From NCBI GenBank assembly GCA_014898415.1, contig RCTD01000041.1, forward strand, positions 150,206-214,205: DNA of 64,000 nucleotides, written 5' to 3'. The translations under genes were made by a program, and so were the position numbers. The notes under the pieces were generated by a model that did not search any database, was not told the origin of the DNA, and was given only the letters and a program-made list of their open reading frames with translations. Within the stretch, counting starts at the first letter, position 1, and each line of letters begins with the position of its first letter. The stretch is from Stromatinia cepivora (Eukaryota; Ascomycota; Leotiomycetes; Helotiales; Sclerotiniaceae). Shown here in pieces: positions 23,225 to 36,385 of this stretch.

Positions 23225-24637
23225 GTACGGTTTATATTGTATAAATATATCTGCGAGGAAATTATAATTAAAAAGAAAGTAGAATTAGTAATTTGTAGAT
23301 GAGGGGATAGAATTAATCCTAAAAGGATAATTCTTTCAAAAATATGAGATTACTAAATTCTGAATAAGAAAGTTTTGATCATTAAAATTCCCTTATTTAT
23401 ATTTATCTATTATATCAAAGATAAATTATTTTTCAATAGAACTATTATTCTATTCTTTATTTTGAAAGGAATATATCAATGAAGGTTCTATTCGGGGATA
23501 TAATTAATAATATTAAAAGTATATTAGAATTCTAAATATAATAGAATTCCTATTTATAAACAAATCATTTATCTCTGCGAGCAAAAAAACTCTAATTCAG
23601 AGAACGATCTTGATTGAATGCGATCAATTATATTGAAGGATCTTGAATGCCTTATATACTTTTAGAACTATTTGAATATTTAAGTATATATTGGAGTAAT
23701 AGAAAGGATTAAATATAATATGCTGGATTGTTGTCTTTGGTGTCAGTGGTTAAAAATTTAAAATATATCTTAAAAAACTTTTAATTAAAGGATTTGAGAT
23801 TTATATATTCTTTTAGAAAAAGGAAAATCTTAGAAAGGATTATATATACCTTTTTTTTTCTTTTGGAGATTTATTAAAGGAAAATTATAAATATTAAAAG
23901 TTATTGAAAGCCAAATATTGAATTAGATTCTAATAAATCGGATATTTTTCAATCAAATTATAATAATATAATAAATAATTTTGATCTATCTACAAAATTG
24001 AATCTTCTATAAAATATTCCTTAAGGATCAAAGGATAGTATTGTTACTTTAATTATCGATCCTTTTAAATCCATTAAAGAATTTTTTATTGATAATAATA
24101 GAAATCCTATTAAAAAAGAAAAAAAAAACAAAGAAATCCAAAAAAGAAAAAGAAATAAATCAACAATAATAAAACCCATCAAAAATTCCATTTGTTATTT
24201 GTATTAAAGATTATATATATATATTCTTTATTATATCATATATTAGAAATATTGTTGCTCTTATTTTCAATAGAATCAATATATCTGATTTCCTTATAAT
24301 TTGGGATACCTTGTAAGTTGATTATAATATATCTGATAAAGAAATATGAATTCGATTTTTTTAGTATTACAATTATATCATTATTATCCAAATCAAATTT
24401 ATACCGGAATATAATTCTATTAAATATAATTGAAAAGGAGGGTTGAAATCAATATTACTTTGATATTTTTGTGACTACAATATTCAATAAATAATAGATA
24501 TTCGAAACTTTCTTGATCAATTTGTTGATAATCAATATAACAAAAATAAAGGGGATTATAATACAAATCTAATAATAATAAAGGATTATATTATCAAATT
24601 CGTATTTTTGACTATTCAATTCATTAATAATCATATG

Positions 24638-24803
24638 TGTTGGAAATGAGGCCATCATAGGATTAGAATTGAGGTCACAAGACCACAATGGTGCACAGAC
24701 CATATTTGGGGATAACCTCAATTCTACTCCTACTAGAAATATAGATCCTTAGTTCAACCTACATAGTCAACAATACTACTACTTCCTGCACCAAAAGTTA
24801 ACA
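24638..24803 (+). repeat. Solo Copia A LTR
   Basis: A 166-bp LTR, TGTTGGAAATGAGG...AAAGTTAACA, with a perfect TSD ATATG at 24633-24637 and 24804-24808 and no internal region. It is in the opposite orientation to the four long Copia A copies. It is almost unmutated and is the best consensus for the family. It formed by LTR-LTR recombination inside gypsy C gag. Confidence 0.95.
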
Positions 24804-25560
24804 ATATGATTATTAAATTCGAAGCTGGAAGAATGTTTTTGTATAACCTGTATGTCCAAATGGGAAAAAAGATTGTTAGACAGTTTAAAGTTGATTTCGA
24901 TGATTTTGCTTTTATAAATTTCAAGAGAATAATAAACGAAGTCTATAAATGGTGCTTTTCTGAGGATTCTATCATCCGAATTTATAAAAGACCTAAATCT
25001 TATTAGGTTATTGTTTCCTAAACTATATATAAATATATGAAAACCTTATTTATCTTTGATATTAATATAAAGCCTTATTTTTAAGAACGGAAGATAGAGA
25101 ATATTATGGATGAAATCATTGATCTTTTGGATAAGTTTAATATGAATTATTTAAAGACGAAAATTAAAGGTATAAGGGACTTGAAATTATTCTTTTTATT
25201 ATTACAATATTAAATTATTTATCGAGAAAATAATATAAGATATAATGATTATTTTATTCAGAATAAATAAAAGGGAATTCTTTTTGATATAAATAGAGTT
25301 TATAAGAAAGATTATCTTTGTTATTATTGCTTTGAAAGATTTTCTTATAATAATGGTTACATTATAAAACAAAATTGCCTTAAGAAAATCGATGATATTA
25401 ATATTAGATTATGTTATTATAATGAATACAGAATCTTTATATTTGATCCCAAAGGATATCCCAATCTTTTTTTAATCTTTAAACAAAAGGATTTTTCAAA
25501 AAATTATCAAATTGAAATATATACAAAAACTTATAGATTTGGCCAACAAAAGAAGTAATT
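24804..25560 (+). pseudogene. Gypsy C gag remnant
   Basis: A decayed plus-strand frame (open stretch 24806-25006, MIIKFEAGRMFLYNLYVQMG...) interrupted upstream by the solo LTR. Near 25320-25380 it reads CYYCFERFSYNNGYIIKQNC, a relic of a nucleocapsid zinc knuckle whose internal His has been lost or displaced. The position between the 5' LTR and protease fits gag. Stops prevent function. Confidence 0.6.
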
Positions 25561-26293
25561 GGAAAAATCTAATATTGAGGATAGTTCACTGAATTTCGGA
25601 ATCTTTAATATCAAAATTGTAAGGGATATATTTATAAATAATATCAATTATTGAAAAAAAAAGATTATCAATATCAATATAATTATTCAATTTAAAGAAA
25701 TCTTAAAATCATAAAACTGATTATTTAAAAAATCCAAATCGATAAAATGAAGTAAAATTGATAAATCTTAAAAATCGTTAAGCATTTTTCAAAAAATATT
25801 ATTCAAAATAATGAATCAAATTGAAAGAGAAAGGTTAAAAAAAGAATTCTTCAATAAAGATAAAATCATAGATATTGATAAAAGCAAAGAAGACGAAGTA
25901 AAAGAATCTTAGGGAAAAAAGGGCTTTCCTGAATCTGATAAGAATAATATAATACGAAAGGATAGAATATCTAATTTTTGTATTAGATCTTTAAAAATAA
26001 AGAAGCAAATATTAATCATTATTTATACTATAAAATTCCCAATAAAAATCTTGAAATGGATTTATAGAATCGAAATCCCGATAACAATTGGGATTGCTTT
26101 TATATATATACCAAATCTTTTTAAGCAAATTCTCAAAAAAGCATTAATTATAGATATCGAAGAATAAAAAGAGCTTTTCAGAAATTCAGAAATTCCTATC
26201 GAAAAAGTTGCAATAGTTTTAATAGTTATTAATTATTTAAATACTTCTTTTAATTATTAATCAAAAGAAATATATAATATACTTATTATTATT

Positions 26294-26602
26294 GTGATCT
26301 TTACAGATAAGAATATTAAGATTAACGGTATTATCGATTTGGGATTGATAATCAATATAATAAACTTGAAAATTGCAAAAGAATTGGGATTTATAATATA
26401 CGAATATAAAGCGATAATAATTACTTTTAATAGGAATACTACTATTTTGTATGAATTGATTGAAGATATAGAAATCAATTTTGAAGGAGTTAAGAATATC
26501 ATCGATATCTTTGTCTTGAATAATATCAAAGATTTATTGCTGTTGGGGATGCTATATTTGTTTATAGAAAAGATCGATTTTGAATATAAAGGAGATAAAT
26601 AG
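26294..26602 (+). pseudogene. Gypsy C aspartic protease remnant
   Basis: A 102-residue open stretch. INGIIDLGLIINIINLKIAK corresponds to the retropepsin active-site segment (I-D-S-G-A...NII), with the serine changed. The later IKDLLLLGMLYL matches the conserved (D)LLLGMPFL strand of Ty3/gypsy proteases. It ends in a stop at 26600-26602; the polyprotein frame continues into RT after 27030. Confidence 0.75.
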
Positions 26603-27029
26603 GTTATATAGGTTATTAATGATAATGATATTAATAAAACTAATTATTGAATAATTGGATTAAAATATAAAGCAGATGTTATAAAGGTTAATCTTGAAAA
26701 GCCGGGAAAAGAATAGATAATACAAATTTTAAGGATTATATTAATGATTTCCTAAAAGTCCTAGATGCCATTAAAAGTGAAGGGAAATTTGAAGAATTCG
26801 TTAAAAACCATTTTCTAGAACTTTTGATTGGTATTCCAAATTTTAAAATAATCTTAAATTCTGTAGAACTCAGTATAAATACCATTCGAATTGGTCTTGA
26901 TTTTGATATTAAAGATATATTTAATAATATTGAGGATTCGGAATTAAAGGGATTTCAGGAATACTTTGTTATTAATAATATTCATTTCGATTTAAAAGAA
27001 TTTAGGGCAGAAAGCAATGCCTAAAAGAA

Positions 27030-28740
27030 ATTAATTGATATCAAATCTGAAATTCTTATTTTGATTAATAATGTATATAAGAAAAAGAAAGACAAAATAA
27101 AATCCTTGAATGAAATAGAGTATATTAATAGAGAAATCCCAAAAGATGATCTTAATTAACTAGAATTGGAATATGCAAAATATTTTAAATATTAATTATC
27201 AGGTTCTTTTTCGAAGTATTTGATATTATATTTCAATACCAAACCTGAAGGTTTTTGATTAATATAAGAATGTTTAATATTATTAGATATTGAAGATATA
27301 CTTTGGGAATATAAAAAAGAACTTCTTTTTACACTATTACAGAATCGAAAAGCAATATTAACTTTTGACTAAACGAAAACCAACAATATCAAATCTTCAA
27401 TTATTCTATTACAGATTATCAAGACAATATTATATAAGGCCTAGCAAACTCCTGATTTTGTATCTCCTAAAATCTTTTTATTAATAGCTATCGAAATGAT
27501 AAAAGACTATGTTAAGCGAGATGTATTAGAGGAAGGAAAAGAATTGTACTGAAACCTTTGGTATCTAATTAAGAAAAGCAAAATTGGTAAATACTATATT
27601 ATTATTGCAATAATAAAAGCAAATACTATAACTCTACAAAACACAAATATACCTCCAAATTTAGAAGAATTTGCTGAACAAATGGTTGAATGTTTATTAA
27701 CGTTTTTAATTGATTTCTTCTCTGAATATAATCAAATACTTTTAAATAAAAAAAATAGAGATATCATTATTATCATAACCTCTTTTGGTTTAATAAGGTT
27801 TATTACTTTATTATAAAGGATTATTAATTTGGTTATTCAATTTATAAGGATTGTATTAAGGATATTATAGAATATTATATCTAATATTGTTATACCTTAC
27901 TTGGATGATATTGGAGTTAAGGGTCCCAGAACTCGATATAGTGAAGCTGAAATTGAACCTGGATTAAGGAAATTCGTTATCGAGTATCTGAAAAACCTGA
28001 ATACTATAATAGAATATATTAAATATGTAAAATATATTATTAATATCAAATTCAAATAATATTATAATAGAATCCGAATTGTAGATTATTATATCAATTT
28101 TGAAGAAAAAAATCCCGATACTATCAAAATCATCAAAATACTTGAATAATCATTTTGCTTGAATAATTATAAAATTAGAATGTTCTTTGAAGTATATATC
28201 TTTTATTGATTTTGAATAAAGAATTTCGTCATTATTATAGAGCCTCTTTATATATTATTGAAGAAAGATATAAAATTCATTTGGATTATTAATTATAATA
28301 TTATAATGATTTTATTGAAAGATAAATTAATTTCGATTCTAATCCTTTTTCTATTGATTTATTTATCTGAAGCCGGAATTATTATATTCGCTATTGATAT
28401 TAATTTGATAGGATGAGGAGCTATTTTAGGTCAAATGTATGATAATAAGCCTTATATTGTTGTTAAATATAAGAATGGTATATGGAATTATATTAAATAG
28501 AATTATAATGTTATTAAAAGAGAATATAAAAGAGTATTCAAAGTTTTGCAAAAATACAAAAGAGATCTTTATAATGTTTATTTCCTTTTAGAAATTAATA
28601 TAAATATATTTATAATTTAACTAAATAGAATAGTTATAGATCTATTTAATACTTTGATTATAAAATGAATTGTTTAGATCAAGTTCTTCGATTTTGATAT
28701 TAGATATATTCCTGGAAACAAAAATATTGTTGCAGATATC
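27030..28740 (+). pseudogene. Gypsy C reverse transcriptase and RNase H remnant
   Basis: A stop-ridden plus-strand frame. The RT catalytic loop is preserved as IVIPYLDDIGVKGPRTRYSE near 27890-27940 (YLDD). RNase H follows: AGIIIFAIDINLIG near 28373, the middle YNVIKREYKRVFKVLQKYKR, and IRYIPGNKNIVADILLQRPR near 28700-28760. The order protease-RT-RNase H-integrase is that of Ty3/gypsy. Many C->T stops inactivate it. Confidence 0.85.
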
Positions 28741-28899
28741 CTATTACAACGACCACGAATTGTTTTAAATGATATTGATAAGGAATATAAAAAGGATATT
28801 AATAATTCGATTATTATAAATCTAAATTTGTTGTGGATAGATCCGGTGGTAAATATAAATAGTTCCAAAATTTTAAAATCGTTTTAAATTTTGGAAAAC

Positions 28900-30250
28900 G
28901 AAAATGAAAGGATATAAATAATTATTCAGTATATTACTATATTATAAAGATCTAAAAATATATCAACAAAGAATTAACAAACTTTCAAAAAAGAAACTTT
29001 CAATTTCTATATAAGGGATCGCTGCCTATTCAGAATTTAAAGAAACAGATTATCTTTTGTCTATATAATAGTAAACGACGATTTAATCGAAAAAACAAAA
29101 ATTATGATTCGAATATATAAAGAATTAGATTATAAGGATCTAGAATTATTATATATTAAAGTATATAATTGTTATTGATGGAATGGGATATATAAGGATA
29201 TAAAAAATTGGGTAACTTTTTATATCGTTTATTAATTCAAATTATTCAAACAAATAAATGAATTAATGATTGTTATTTGGGTCTTAAATATTTGATATAA
29301 AGTTGATATAGATATTATAAAAATACTTAACAATTATAAATTTAAATACTTCATTATTTTATGAGAAGATTTGAATGGTTGAATGGAAGTTAAAGCCTTA
29401 CAGAATACTATTTTGAAAATGATTGCTAAATTCCTTTATAAAGTAATTTATTGTTATAATCTTTTTGAAGAAATCATTATGGATAAAGGACCTGAGAACA
29501 AAAGCGTTATACTTGTTTATTGCGAAAAGTATAGAATCGATAAAATCAAGATATCAATTTATCATTTATAAATCAATGGAATAATGGAAAAAGGTTATTA
29601 TTCTATTGTAAAAGTACTTTCCTATTTATTATAAGGAAGGTGTAAATGATCTGAATGATTGGAAACAATATTATTCATTGATTATATCTTAATTCATAAA
29701 TCAACAAACAAAACATTATTTGAATTGATCTATAGACAGAAAACTATATTGTCTTTTGAAACTATATATACAATTTGAAGGATCCTTGATTAGGAAAGTA
29801 TATGAATCCAGGAAGATTTATTAATCATTAAAGCACAATAATTAAAAATATTAGATAAAGATATTGAAGAAACAATCCTTCGTAAATAATGTTACAAAAA
29901 AGATAATAAACTTCGATATAATCTTGATTACAAAACACTGGATAAGAATATTCGAATTAAAGATATAATTCTATATTATAATCCTTGATCAAAAATCGAT
30001 ATATTTTGTAATACAAAATTTGTTTTTAAATAATATGGATCTTATAAAGTGATAAAGAAATTAAAGAGTCTTTCTATATATACCTTTAAAGAAATAAATA
30101 GTACTCTGTTTAATGGAACCTATACAGATGTCCATTTCAAGAAATATATTTTGCACTCAGATCTTTTTGTAAATAACAATTCTAAGGATTTATATAAATA
30201 AATAAACCAAAAGAACCGAATTTTTAAGTATCTATAATCTTCCAAACAAA
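28900..30250 (+). pseudogene. Gypsy C integrase remnant
   Basis: The decayed frame continues with ELLYIKVYNCYWWNGIYKDI (zinc-binding region), WVLNIWYKVDIDIIK (first catalytic Asp region), EEIIMDKGPENKS near 29470-29500 (second Asp, usually D-R-G/K-G) and then IYHLQINGIMEKG-like sequence (third acidic region, Glu, near 29560-29590). A C-terminal segment with TYTDVHFKKYILHSDLF follows. No chromodomain was recognised. Confidence 0.75.
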
Positions 30251-30604
30251 AGATAACAAACAACCAAGGATTATTTTTTATTTAATCACAAAATGATATA
30301 GAATCAGAAGAAAAAAAACAAATATAATAAATCGAAGAGAAATTATTACTATAAGCTTTTAATTATCAATTAAGAAGTTCAATAAAGAAAGCCTTATAAT
30401 CTTTAAAAAGGGAAAAGTGTTTGAATTTTCTTTAAAAAAACTTATTATACCATCGATTTCACTTTTGAATAATTTATGAATAATTCCTGAACAATACTTA
30501 AACAGTTCAATATTTTCTCTTTAAAATCTGTTTTTTTTAATAATTTGATTTGAAATTATTAATTCTTTATTTATATTTATTTTATTATTCATATAAACTT
30601 TTAT

Positions 30605-33600
30605 TTAAATTTTGATATAATATTTGGAAAAGGATTTAATTAGATTATGGTTTTCTGTTCTATTAATAATAATATCCCTTTTTTTGTTCAATATAAGAAT
30701 TATTCTTTTAACAATGAAATCGAAATATTTGTATTTATTGAAACTTTTGAAATTAAGGAAAAATATAATGTTTTTGAGTAATAGCTCAATTATTCTGTAA
30801 ATATTACTGATCTTATTAAAGATTTTGTAAATGAAATAAGAAATCGGATTGAAGATTAGAAGTTCTATAAAGCAATTAATCTTTCCAAAACCGATTATTT
30901 TGCTAAAAACAACAATATAATTCAATTTGTTGAACAGTATTATAATAGAACCAGAGAAAGTCTTAAAAATCTCGAAAGAATTTGGACAATCGTTTAAAGA
31001 AAAGTTCTCGCCTGTTTTTGATTGGAAAATATAAATTTAAATAGTATTTCAATAAGAACGAATATAATTTATTATACCTTTTATTTTAGCCTTCAAATCT
31101 TTATAAAGTTTCTAAACAGATATATAATTGAATATCTTATACGAAAAAAAGGCAAGGGAGTTAAAAAATACAGCCTTGCAGATTTCTGTATTATATATAG
31201 ATTCATTACGAAAATTGATACAAAGAACAAAAAAGATTAAACATTTCTTCTTTACAACCTTATATAAAATCCTATCTTCAGAACCTATAGATTTACTTTC
31301 GATAACCTTGGATTTCTGAAAGAATATTATAAAAGCAAAAACCCCTCCGAAATTTAACAAAAAGATAAATCTATCCACGAAATGATTATCACAGAAATTG
31401 CCCTGGTATTCTTTAATGATAATAATAATAAAAAGGAATCTAATATTGAAGAACGATTGGAAGTAATTGCCATATTAAATACCCCTTATGTATGCCGAAT
31501 TTTCCATTCCTAAGCGATTATATCAATTTCAAAATCTGCAATTACAAATATCAACAAATAGGAAAAGAAAGGTTATCATTTTAATCTTTCGAAAAAAGCT
31601 CCTTCTTATTTATCTATTCTGGATAGATTCGTATTTTATCATTATACGGTTGATTACAATATTGAACTTGTTTCAGATGATGATGATTCAGCCTTCAATA
31701 ATTTTAAAACAATCTTAAATTCTTTATAAAAACTGAAAAACTATTTTTGCGATTTAAATTATCAATTTGAAAAGAGATAATACTCTTTGATGAATAATAA
31801 ATATATTATTGATCAAATAAAATAAAAAGTTGTTGTATTATTAGAAAAGCAAATCATTATGGATACTCTATATATATACTATTTATATACCCTAGCAAAA
31901 CTTCTCGACCTAAAATCGAAGTATATTTCGATTAAGGAATTATAAAATAGATTAGTTATTATTACTAGAAACCAAAAGTATATTAACGAAATAAAATTGA
32001 CAAAGACATTTTATCCTTGGTTCCGTTTATATCAGTCCTTAACTCTGAAACAATTAAAGCAAACCCTCAACCTCAATCGATTCGGTTTAATAGAAAACTT
32101 TTATTTCCTTGATTTTAATAAAGTTTTCAAAAATAATCTTCTTTTATTAAAACCATTAAATAAAGAATCCTTTGAAAACCAATTTACCTTGTATATCCCT
32201 TTATTTCAATATATCTTCAAATAAAAAGATAAATTCGATTTACAAAATATTTACAAAGATGTTTTTGTTATTTACAAATAGTATTTCCACAGAGTCTTTA
32301 AAGAAGACCCATTCCCAAATTGTTACTTTTCGATTATTCAATTTCTCTTAAAATACGATCCTGTTTTATAGTATATCACTATCTATATTCAAAAGAATAA
32401 AAAGTTCCATCTTATATCAATACCTTTATCTATATTATATTTTCCTGATTATAATAAGAAATTTAATCTTTATTATTCCTTCTCTAATCTTTTCCATTTA
32501 ACTTCCAAAAATAAACAAAAAAAAACTTTAAAAAGAATAATTATCATAATCGATTTTCCTAAATCAAAGGAATCGATTAAAAGTTCCTATAAAAAGCATC
32601 AAATCCTTGCTCCTTATAAACTGAATAACAACGACAATTTAATTCAAGAACTTTTAAAGAAGCATTCTTTCATCTATCAATTATAATATAATCTTGATTG
32701 AATAATAAAAAAGAGAAGCTTTTCAAAAAGCCGAATAAAAGAATCAATTTCGTTAGAGGATCCTGGCCAGATTTGAATTCTGGGTAATTATAATTCAACC
32801 AAATGTCATTTTGAGATATACCGGTTCTTTTGGATCCTATAAATTGATTTTGATATCGATCTCCTATTTAATTATAACTTCGAACAAAAAAAATATAAAG
32901 GACAATAGCTCCTACAAAAACCTTTAGAGATCTCTTCAAAATCAAATTATCCTTTTTGAATTAAACGAATTTAATAAAAAAGATCTTTATATCTCCTAAC
33001 CCTTTTCTTTTAATATTAATTTTATTTTATAAAATCATCTTTTTATAATCTTTTTAAGATACTTATCTTGGGATTCTAATATTGTAAAAAGAATAACAAA
33101 CAGATTATTTGAAACCAACAATAATGAATTTGAATTCTGATATAAACGATAATATAATCTTATAATAACGGATCTAATCATTCAATTTAAAATATTCTAA
33201 GATAAAGAAAAGCAATAAAGAGATTGATCATTATTTATAGATTATAATACGTTTTTATAAAGGTAAAAAGTTCTTTGCGATAAAAACCTTAAAGATGATG
33301 AATTCCCTGATAAAGAAAACATTAGCAATTAGGAGATCGTGAATTTAATTGATAGAGAATCCCCTGCTGGGAAACTTTAATCTATATTAAAAAAGTTTAT
33401 TGGAAAAGGAAAAGAAGTTGCAGGGCAAGAATCGATTCAGAATCAATCTGCAATATTATTCAGTCCATCCTCAATTGGATCTTTTAGAATATAAGGTACT
33501 GCTTTAATCCCTAATATAAATCGTAAACCAAATGGAAAACAAATAAATCGTTTTTTAATAAAAAAATCTTTTACAAGATTTAATAATAAAAGAAAAAATC

Positions 33601-33960
33601 ATTTCTTTAATATTAAATAGAAATTTATAATACCAAAAATCCCTATTCATTATTCAAATCATATTTAGAAATCATCAAAAAGTCTAATTACAAATATAAA
33701 ATCTATTGCAAAATATTCGATTAAATATTTAAGAAAAACTAGAGATAAAGAGAACAATAAAAATATTTTTCAGGAATTTAAAACTTTTATCGAATTTAGT
33801 AGAAAGACAATAAATATAGATTTGAATTAATAAAAATCTAAAGTATACTATTTTTTTAAAACGATTTTAAAAATTATTTACCATCCTAGTTTGCTGATAT
33901 TCTAATTGACTTTCCCTAGCCTAATTGTTTTTTTTGATCTTTTTGGTTTTTACCTTTTGT
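30605..33960 (+). pseudogene. Extra decayed ORF between integrase and 3' LTR of gypsy C
   Basis: A plus-strand frame (open stretches 31022-31240 and 31997-32224 are in register) can be followed from about 30605 to 32960 and, after a shift, to about 33960. It is roughly 3.3 kb, or 1000 residues, with RIP-type stops. It contains no RT, integrase or protease motif. Recognisable stretches are FVQYKNYSFNNEIEIFVFIE, NLNRFGLIENFYFLDFNKVF and, near the end, SLLIFQLTFPSLIVFFDLFG, a possible membrane segment. Function unknown. It could be an accessory ORF of the element, an envelope-like ORF or a captured host gene; the sequence does not decide. Confidence 0.5.
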
Positions 33961-34007
33961 AGTTATCCTAAGGCCAAATAGAATATATATTCCGAGGAAG
34001 GGAAGGG

Positions 34008-34300
34008 TATAAGAAAGTTGGGATATCAAAGCTTAACACATAGCTAGTTCGTAATCATATAGTTATATAACTCTTCGTAATTAGATATAAGAAAGAACTC
34101 TACTCCCCTCTCTTTGAAAGAAATCAATCGTTTTTTCCATTAATCTTTTTATACCCCATTTATACACAATCCAAATTATTATCTAAATCTATTAGTTTTA
34201 CTATTTGAAGCCTTTACAATATAATCTGATCAGTTCCAATTCCTATTTCCCCTTGCAGCGTGCTATCGGGACGCACGTATCTCGACCTACCTCTTTCACA
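34008..34300 (+). repeat. Gypsy C 3' LTR
   Basis: 293 bp. The inner left end is mutated (TATAAGAAAG); the outer right end is intact (TATCGGGACGCACGTATCTC ... TTTCACA). Confidence 0.9.
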
Positions 34301-34304
34301 ATAT

Positions 34305-35125
34305 AAAATCGTTGATCACTGGGAGATATAATTTCTATGGTGAATATTTTGTTGATTCTTTTAAGCCGAATAATCATCAGTATTAGAATTGTGGTATTTA
34401 TCTGTGTATTCCTTTGCTGGTTTTCTTTTATCTTCTAATAGATTATTATATCGTTGTTTATCGATAAAATTTGAAAATAAATTCTTTATTTACCCCCTAT
34501 CTTTATAATATACTGATCATTGATTATATAATCCAAATAGGGATATAGAATTGCAATGAAAATGATACTGGAGATCAAAAAGAAAAGAGAAATTGTTCTT
34601 TCGTTTTTGTATTGTTGTTTTCTTTCTCTTTGTTGTATTACTCATCGGAATCCTTGAAAGGTTGAATGGAAGAAGTATATTGTGATTTCGGAGAATGATA
34701 ATAAAGATAAGAAAGAAAGAATGATAAAGAAGAAAAGAAGAAAAGAACAAGTGATATATTTAAAGAAAAGGGAAAAAAGAGATAGTTCTTTGATTTCTAT
34801 AATACTGATAACATCAATAGCTCTGATTGCTTTAATTGTTCTTCGTTTTTTGATTGTTATAGATAATCCAAAGGCTTTTTTACTTGAATTTCAAATTATT
34901 GAGTTTAGAAAAAAGTTTATCCTTTTTCGAGGATAGGAAAATAAAGAATGGAGAAATGATCGGCCTTGATTGTTTTTTATTTCTTGATAGATATAGAATA
35001 TATGAATTAAAGTGTATTATAGAAAAGTATAATGATCTGGGATATCAAATAGGATTCATTTTATTTACATCAAAAGAAAGAATTATGAGTTCCAGATTGT
35101 TATTATTTAAGTTTTAGATTATCGT
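34305..35125 (+). other. Element B internal region, plus-strand ORF fragments
   Basis: It resumes element B after gypsy C. The plus-strand stretch 34682-34936 (84 aa) has a basic Lys/Arg-rich N-terminal half, a hydrophobic segment SLISIILITSIALIALIVLR and a short tail, like a small membrane protein remnant. It lies opposite to the Copia pol direction of element B. No family was recognised. Confidence 0.35.
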
Positions 35126-36101
35126 TATTCAAACTTTATGATTTTGTTGTTTATATTTTATAGATTGAGGAGGGATTGGAAGTATTCGAACTTTTGTTTT
35201 ATAAGGTTCTTGGTGAGTCCATCAATAATTATATCGGTGATCGGTAGATAGGTTATATAAAAGTTCTTTTTTGAATATTCTTAATATAACCATATATTTT
35301 GGATATCGATATAATATAATTTTATAGTGATCTATTTGTTCTCATTAATTATCAATTTGATTATTTGCTGGTTGTTGTAGAAAATCGTTATAGGCTTTTT
35401 TATTGTTAAATTGATCTTTTTTAAGAAATATAAGATTACTATAGTTTCTTTCGATATATATTCGACTTCGAGAAACTTTATTTCAGTAATTGAAATGGTT
35501 ATAGTATTTTGTTTGGATGTTTTTTATACAATTAAGCTATCGAAAAAGAATATAATATATTTCTAAAATGATCAACAAATATTTGGATTATTTATAAAAG
35601 AAGTATTTAAAAAAACAAAAAGTTATGATATTTGGTTATCGTTATATTGGATTATAAAATACTTTGTATTTTATAGATATTATAAACAATAATTGATAGC
35701 TTTTATATAATCGTTTAATGAATTGGTCAAATAATGATTCAATTGTGAAGTAACGAATGATATATTTATTTTTATAATAATTGTAATATATAATATTGAA
35801 TTTATTTTCTTTTGATATATTTTTATAATATATATAAAAGTTTGATCCTGATTTTTCCGAAATATTATTATCAGAAATGGTATATTTGCTATCCTATTTA
35901 TTATTTTGAATTTTTTAGTAATCTTTTTAATATATATATTATAAATTAATTACAACTTTTTCTTGGATCGATTATAGAGTATATATATACCTAGAAATTA
36001 TTTAATATTTTCTAGATCTTATAGTTTATATATAGTTTTGATTCCTTTGATGATTTTTATAATAACTGATTTGTTTTTTTTATAATAAATGATTTGAATA
36101 T
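35126..36101 (-). pseudogene. Element B Copia RNase H remnant (pol 3' end)
   Basis: Minus-strand frame with ITEIKFLEVEYISKETIVIL (Copia RNase H segment around the conserved S.TEAE), KINLTIKKPITIFYNNQQII and TYLPITDIIIDGLTKNLI (the conserved ADGLTK end). It is interrupted by stops and cut at 36101 by the young chromovirus; the frame resumes at 42426. Confidence 0.75.
36097..36101. repeat. Target-site duplication of the young chromovirus
   Basis: AATAT at 36097-36101 is repeated at 42421-42425 directly after the 3' LTR. Confidence 0.95.
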
Positions 36102-36383
36102 TGTCACGAATCGTGAACCATAGGAGGCTAACCACGTGATACCTCTTATCTCCCACGTCCATTGATGAGCTGATCGTCCGTGCACATGCGTTACGATTCA
36201 TGCGATTTAGTATGGTAAAATGGTGACCCTAATAACACATGCGCACAACCCCGCAGCTTACGAATGGGTATTTGTATATATATATCTAGTCGCTCCTTAC
36301 GAGCCATAGTTCTTCAGTTGTAGATTCTAAAGAACATAATTGACCCTGTTTATTCAGCTCTACTACGGCTCTTGTGCGTCACA
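36102..36383 (+). repeat. Chromovirus 5' LTR
   Basis: 282 bp, TGTCACGAAT...GTGCGTCACA. It contains a TATATATATAT promoter element at 36275-36285, about 30-40 bp before a possible transcript start near 36314. Confidence 0.97.
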
Positions 36384-36385
36384 TT

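Larger units (their letters stand above)
22905..34300 (+). mobile_element. Gypsy C: large Ty3/gypsy element, RIP-mutated
   Basis: LTRs at 22905-23197 and 34008-34300 (293 bp each; consensus TGTGAGAAAG...TTTCACA), flanked by ATAT (22901-22904 and 34301-34304). Minus the solo LTR it is about 11.2 kb, long for a gypsy element. Plus-strand order: gag (to about 25550), protease near 26290-26600, RT near 27600-28000, RNase H near 28370-28740, integrase about 28900-30250, then an extra decayed frame 30605-33960 before the 3' LTR. All frames are stop-ridden. Confidence 0.88.

Noticed and set aside
22905..34300. Element C taken as the internal region of element B
   Set aside because: Its own LTR pair and flanking ATAT duplication show it is a separate insertion.
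36019..36201. ORF reading into the LTR (also 42038-42238)
   Set aside because: Both start inside the chromovirus LTR in antisense and differ only by flanking DNA.
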